Source: an uncultured Prevotellaceae bacterium
Lineage (GTDB): Bacteria > Bacteroidota > Bacteroidia > Bacteroidales > Bacteroidaceae
Assembly (NCBI GenBank): GCA_946644025.1
Contig: CAMPCG010000076.1
Coordinates: 1-10,255 of the forward strand
Reading direction: 5' to 3'
Length of the DNA stretch: 10,255 nt
The translations under genes were made by a program, and so were the position numbers. Below are positions 9,401-10,255 of this stretch, in pieces (position 1 is the stretch's first letter; the number at the start of each line of letters is the position of its first letter). The notes beneath the pieces were generated by a model, which made no database searches, was not told the origin of the DNA, and worked only from the letters and a program-made list of their open reading frames with translations.

Positions 9401-9690
9401 TCCTTCTCCTTCATGCCCACGTATGTCACCAACAGCGTGCCGCGACCGTTGGGCAGCTTGATGGAGAAGTTTCCGTCGATGTCGGTGATTGTGGCGTTCT
9501 TGCGGTCGTCTTTCTGGAACACGCTGGCACCGATGACCGACTCGCCGTGGGTGTCAACGACGATACCCTTGACCAGGCCCTGAGCAAACGACGGCGAACA
9601 AAACACCATCATCAGCAAAGCGAGAACCGATGTCTTTGATGCAATCCTGCTACTGGCAAGACCCATCATCTCTTTCAGCTTTTTTGTCAT
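6484..9690 (-). CDS. SusC/RagA-family TonB-dependent outer-membrane transporter (pair 1), full-length architecture
   Basis: This 1068-residue barrel should import oligosaccharides across the outer membrane with TonB/ExbBD energy, in complex with the SusD-like lipoprotein encoded next. The ATG at 9690 follows an A-rich leader. The signal peptide ends at about residue 36 (SPSFA, then QG). A carboxypeptidase-regulatory-like beta-sandwich spans about 38-110 (GLVKGIVVDTHGESVIGASV, then ITDIDGNFSIKLP and LLVTYVGM). The conserved LDEVVVVGYGQQKK linker is at 118-130, and the plug runs to about 245 with IYIRGAS, LILVDGVKR, VSVLKDASATAVYG and GVILITTKRG. There is no N-terminal STN domain, so it is unlikely to be a transducer signalling to an anti-sigma factor. 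The barrel includes an EF-hand-like loop DFNGDGVVDE at 893-902 and the late motif GSYFRLKNVELAYTW, then LKLYVNGNNLFLITK. It is the first gene of the apparent operon. Substrate not determinable. Confidence 0.97.
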   Translation of the reverse strand: MTKKLKEMMGLASSRIASKTSVLALLMMVFCSPSFAQGLVKGIVVDTHGESVIGASVFQKDDRKNATITDIDGNFSIKLPNGRGTLLVTYVGMKEKEVRVSAERFNKVTLEEDDAHLDEVVVVGYGQQKKASVVGAITQTTGEVLERSAGIGSVSAALTGNLPGIATIASSGQPGEEDPRIYIRGASAWNQDAQPLILVDGVKREIKSVDISSVATVSVLKDASATAVYGVEGANGVILITTKRGVEGKARIDVGFNATLKAVSKLPRKYDSYDGYMLRNQAVEHELALGGDASWAYYRPQTFINLFRNQDHTVKPNYDAQGNYLGDYSQAERYANVDWQDEMFKNTAMSYNANLNFSGGTQYVKYFVAFDYQNEGDMTKIWDNHQGYEGGYSYNRLNVRSNLDFQITKTTQFHVNLAGSNARQKTPRYYWGNSGEWFQQQHWMGAYRMPPNLFPVQFSDGSWGYYPLASNIENSPQGVATAGYTLKTITRVFTDFSLEQNLDFVTKGLVARGTISWDNQFDEGERGIDATNHASKRAYMLPEDGQLMYESLIDPTTGFDFYEKVDWTTAPGSVSRTSRATEMSLQLFWGRQLGDHNVSVMGNWKRRINAGNADLEFRREDWVFRTTYDYKSRYFAEFNGAYNGSQKFSPDNRFAFFCSGAAGWMLSEEKFMKPLKDKGIVDMFKIRGSIGEIGDDSAGDRWAYITGWEVVGPFKMNTDGTNSVFTGYKEASIANPDLRWATVKKMNLGFDYAFGNGMFAGSFDWFRDDRYDIFIFGADRSVPSYYGAAKTPDVNKGKIKNSGFELELRFNKVLANGMRFWANTNYTYARNRIILKDDPALIPAYRKAQGYANDQYHSFIDNGFISTYDELYSLPAKQTNDNQVLIGDHYIVDFNGDGVVDETNDQAPYGYTGTPEHTYNATIGWEWKGWSCFAQLYGVTGVTRDVGLVSFGSQLLTAYDNGKWWNPMDMGGEVVVPRFTTQVYYNDGTQYLYDGSYFRLKNVELAYTWTKGWIKKLGFSSLKLYVNGNNLFLITKMPDDRESNYGWSGSGGAYPTVRRYNFGFKLYI

Positions 9691-9760
9691 TTGGGATTTT
9701 TATTTTGTTATTATTATGATTTTTGGCAATAATTAAAGCCTTTCGGACAATAATCGGGGG

Positions 9761-9768
9761 CAAAATTA
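9761..9768 (-). promoter_or_regulatory. Bacteroides-type -7 box for the susC 1 operon
   Basis: The minus strand reads TAATTTTG, a full match to the TAnnTTTG -7 element used by the Bacteroidetes housekeeping sigma factor. Transcription would start a few bases downstream, leaving an A-rich leader of about 65-70 bases before the ATG at 9690. I could not find a TTTG -33 element at the usual 19-21 base spacing; that stretch is plain A/T. An isolated -7 box in A/T-rich DNA can arise by chance, but its position is right. Confidence 0.5.
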
Positions 9769-9774
9769 AGAATA

Positions 9775-9788
9775 TTAATTTAAATTAA
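9775..9788. promoter_or_regulatory. 14-base A/T palindrome in the promoter spacer
   Basis: TTAATTTAAATTAA is a perfect 14-base palindrome that sits 7 bases upstream of the -7 box, inside the space between the expected -7 and -33 elements. A regulator binding there could compete with RNA polymerase. It is composed only of A and T, so it may equally be a by-product of an A/T-rich promoter. No regulator is encoded in the window. Confidence 0.3.
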
Positions 9789-9845
9789 GATACACGCGCG
9801 TAACATATTTTTTATTCGCAGTCTCAGAACGCTTTCGCTTTTGTC

Positions 9846-9995
9846 TCATTCTTTTTCGTTTTCGTATCGCCGTGTTTTTGTTCGATTTGTATCGCGGTCA
9901 TATTCAGCCGCTTGCGCTGCATACCAATCGGCGGCCTCTGGCGACCGAAAATTAAAGCCAGGGGCTCCCGCGAGGTAAGGAAGCCCGCCGCTCAC
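9846..9995 (-). CDS. Possible small protein of 49 residues, unrecognised
   Basis: A GTG at 9995 opens a 49-codon frame ending in TGA at 9848-9846, about 80 bases before the susC 1 promoter. The peptide starts MSGGLPYLAGAPGFNFRS, continues through PEAADWYAAQAAEYDRD, and ends with a strongly charged tail rich in R, K, E, N and T (RRYENEKE). It has no signal peptide or membrane segment. The start codon and the first seven codons lie in copy 1 of the 26-base repeat. All three repeat copies encode VSGGxPY in this frame, but copies 2 and 3 run into stops after 8 and 18 codons. I do not recognise a family. It could be a real small protein, the remnant of a longer gene, or a chance frame in G+C-rich DNA. 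Confidence 0.25.
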   Translation of the reverse strand: MSGGLPYLAGAPGFNFRSPEAADWYAAQAAEYDRDTNRTKTRRYENEKE

Positions 9996-10120
9996 CCCTG
10001 CCTTCCGTTAATGGTAAGGTCGTCCGCCGCTCACCCCTCCACTTCGAGGGGACTACCCTTTATACACATCTTGCAGCGGCTGGAAGATGCCGTAGGTAAG
10101 GGTGTCCGCCGCTCACCCCT
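9974..10120. repeat. Three direct copies of a 26-base G+C-rich repeat
   Basis: Copies lie at 9974-9999, 10013-10038 and 10095-10120. Each begins GGTAAGG, has two or three variable bases, and ends with the invariant 15-base core CCGCCGCTCACCCCT. Start-to-start distances are 39 and 82 bases, so the array is irregular. Each copy is followed by a potential hairpin: CCTTCC/GGTAAGG with a bulge after copy 1, CCCCTC/GAGGGG (10034-10039 and 10046-10051) at the end of copy 2, and the strong CCCCTCCCCT/AGGGGAGGGG stem at the end of copy 3. The layout resembles a dispersed extragenic palindromic element with one intact and two worn copies. This is inference, because other genomic copies cannot be seen here. 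Confidence 0.75.
10067..10089. repeat. Hairpin with 10-base arms and a 3-base loop
   Basis: CATCTTGCAG (10067-10076) and CTGGAAGATG (10080-10089) are inverted repeats matching at 9 of 10 positions, with loop CGG. It lies between repeat copies 2 and 3. No T-run follows on either strand, so it is a poor candidate for an intrinsic terminator. Confidence 0.5.
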
Positions 10121-10150
10121 CCCCTCGAAGGGGAGGGGCCGGGGGAGGGG
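10116..10150. repeat. Perfect G+C-rich hairpin overlapping a G-quadruplex motif
   Basis: CCCCTCCCCT (10116-10125) and AGGGGAGGGG (10129-10138) form a perfect 10-base-pair stem around loop CGA. The right arm also starts a run of four G-tracts on the plus strand (10130-10133, 10135-10138, 10141-10145 and 10147-10150) with loops of 1, 2 and 1 bases, a canonical G-quadruplex motif. The hairpin and the quadruplex would compete for the same G-tracts. I recall similar 'CCCCTCCCC...GGGGAGGGG' blocks as repeated extragenic elements in bacterial genomes, which supports a mobile-repeat origin over a gene-specific regulator. Confidence 0.65.
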
Positions 10151-10255
10151 TGCGCCTTTATCGCCATCCAGCATACTAACCTACATTATTCATATCCTTC
10201 CCTCCATCAAGCGCCAGTACACCGCCGATGTAGGGAATCTCGCTTGTCTAATTCC

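Larger units (their letters stand above)
9691..10255. other. Intergenic region upstream of susC 1, rich in repeats and inverted repeats
   Basis: No confident gene is found in these 565 bases. From left to right it holds an A-rich leader, a -7 promoter box, an A/T palindrome, a T-rich stretch (about 9806-9890) with an imperfect 13-base direct repeat at 9861-9873 and 9886-9898 (11 of 13 match), a possible stem CCTCTGGC/GCCAGGGG at 9935-9942 and 9957-9964, and then the G+C-rich repeat and hairpin block up to about 10150. The last 100 bases show only a weak protein-like fragment, described in the findings. Base composition changes sharply near 9930 from A/T-rich to G+C-rich. Confidence 0.7.

Noticed and set aside
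8365..9639. 424-codon open frame on the plus strand opposite susC 1
   Set aside because: Antisense shadow of the plug and barrel region; no domain or start signal.
9580..9690. SusC 1 as a sigma/anti-sigma transducer
   Set aside because: No STN-type domain between the signal peptide and the carboxypeptidase-regulatory-like domain, and no sigma or anti-sigma gene nearby in the window.
10067..10089. Intrinsic terminator
   Set aside because: A good stem but no T-run after it on either strand.
9974..10120. CRISPR array
   Set aside because: Only three copies, unequal spacings (39 and 82 bases), degenerate repeats and no cas gene.
10031..10174. 47-codon minus-strand frame through the repeat block (starts MLDGDKGAPLPRPLP)
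   Set aside because: It is a translation of the G+C-rich repeats and hairpins, with proline/arginine-rich content typical of non-coding repeats.

Overview
This window looks like part of a polysaccharide utilisation locus (PUL) from a member of the Bacteroidota, most likely the order Bacteroidales. The reasons are two consecutive susC/susD-type gene pairs, a Bacteroides-type -7 promoter box, A/T-rich translation starts without strong Shine-Dalgarno sequences, and short repetitive spacers. The genes are G+C-rich with mostly G or C at third codon positions. That would suit a high-GC Prevotellaceae or similar lineage, but the genus cannot be fixed from the sequence alone.

All recognisable genes lie on the minus strand and read right to left: susC-like 1 (9690-6484), susD-like 1 (6405-4402), susC-like 2 (4349-1434) and susD-like 2 (1420 to beyond the left edge). 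The spacers are 78, 52 and 13 bases. No convincing promoter or terminator lies between them, so they probably form one transcript started from the -7 box at 9761-9768. Each pair should form an outer-membrane complex: a TonB-dependent barrel (SusC) capped by a surface lipoprotein (SusD) that captures glycan fragments and passes them into the periplasm. The two pairs are not recent duplicates. SusC 1 has the usual N-terminal carboxypeptidase-regulatory-like domain, whereas SusC 2 lacks it and starts almost directly at the plug. No glycoside hydrolase, lyase, sulfatase or regulator is in the window, so the substrate cannot be named. Such genes would be expected to the left, downstream of susD 2.

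The right 565 bases (9691-10255) hold no confident gene but have much structure. There is an A/T-rich promoter and leader region, an A/T palindrome, three copies of a 26-base repeat, two hairpins with 10-base arms and 3-base loops, a canonical G-quadruplex motif overlapping one of them, and a weakly supported 49-codon reading frame whose GTG start lies in one repeat copy. A fragment at the extreme right edge resembles the C-terminus of a short-chain dehydrogenase but is broken by a stop codon. This repeat-rich block is the least explained part of the window. I see no clear evidence for a wholly new biological system here; the core is an ordinary tandem susCD transport locus.
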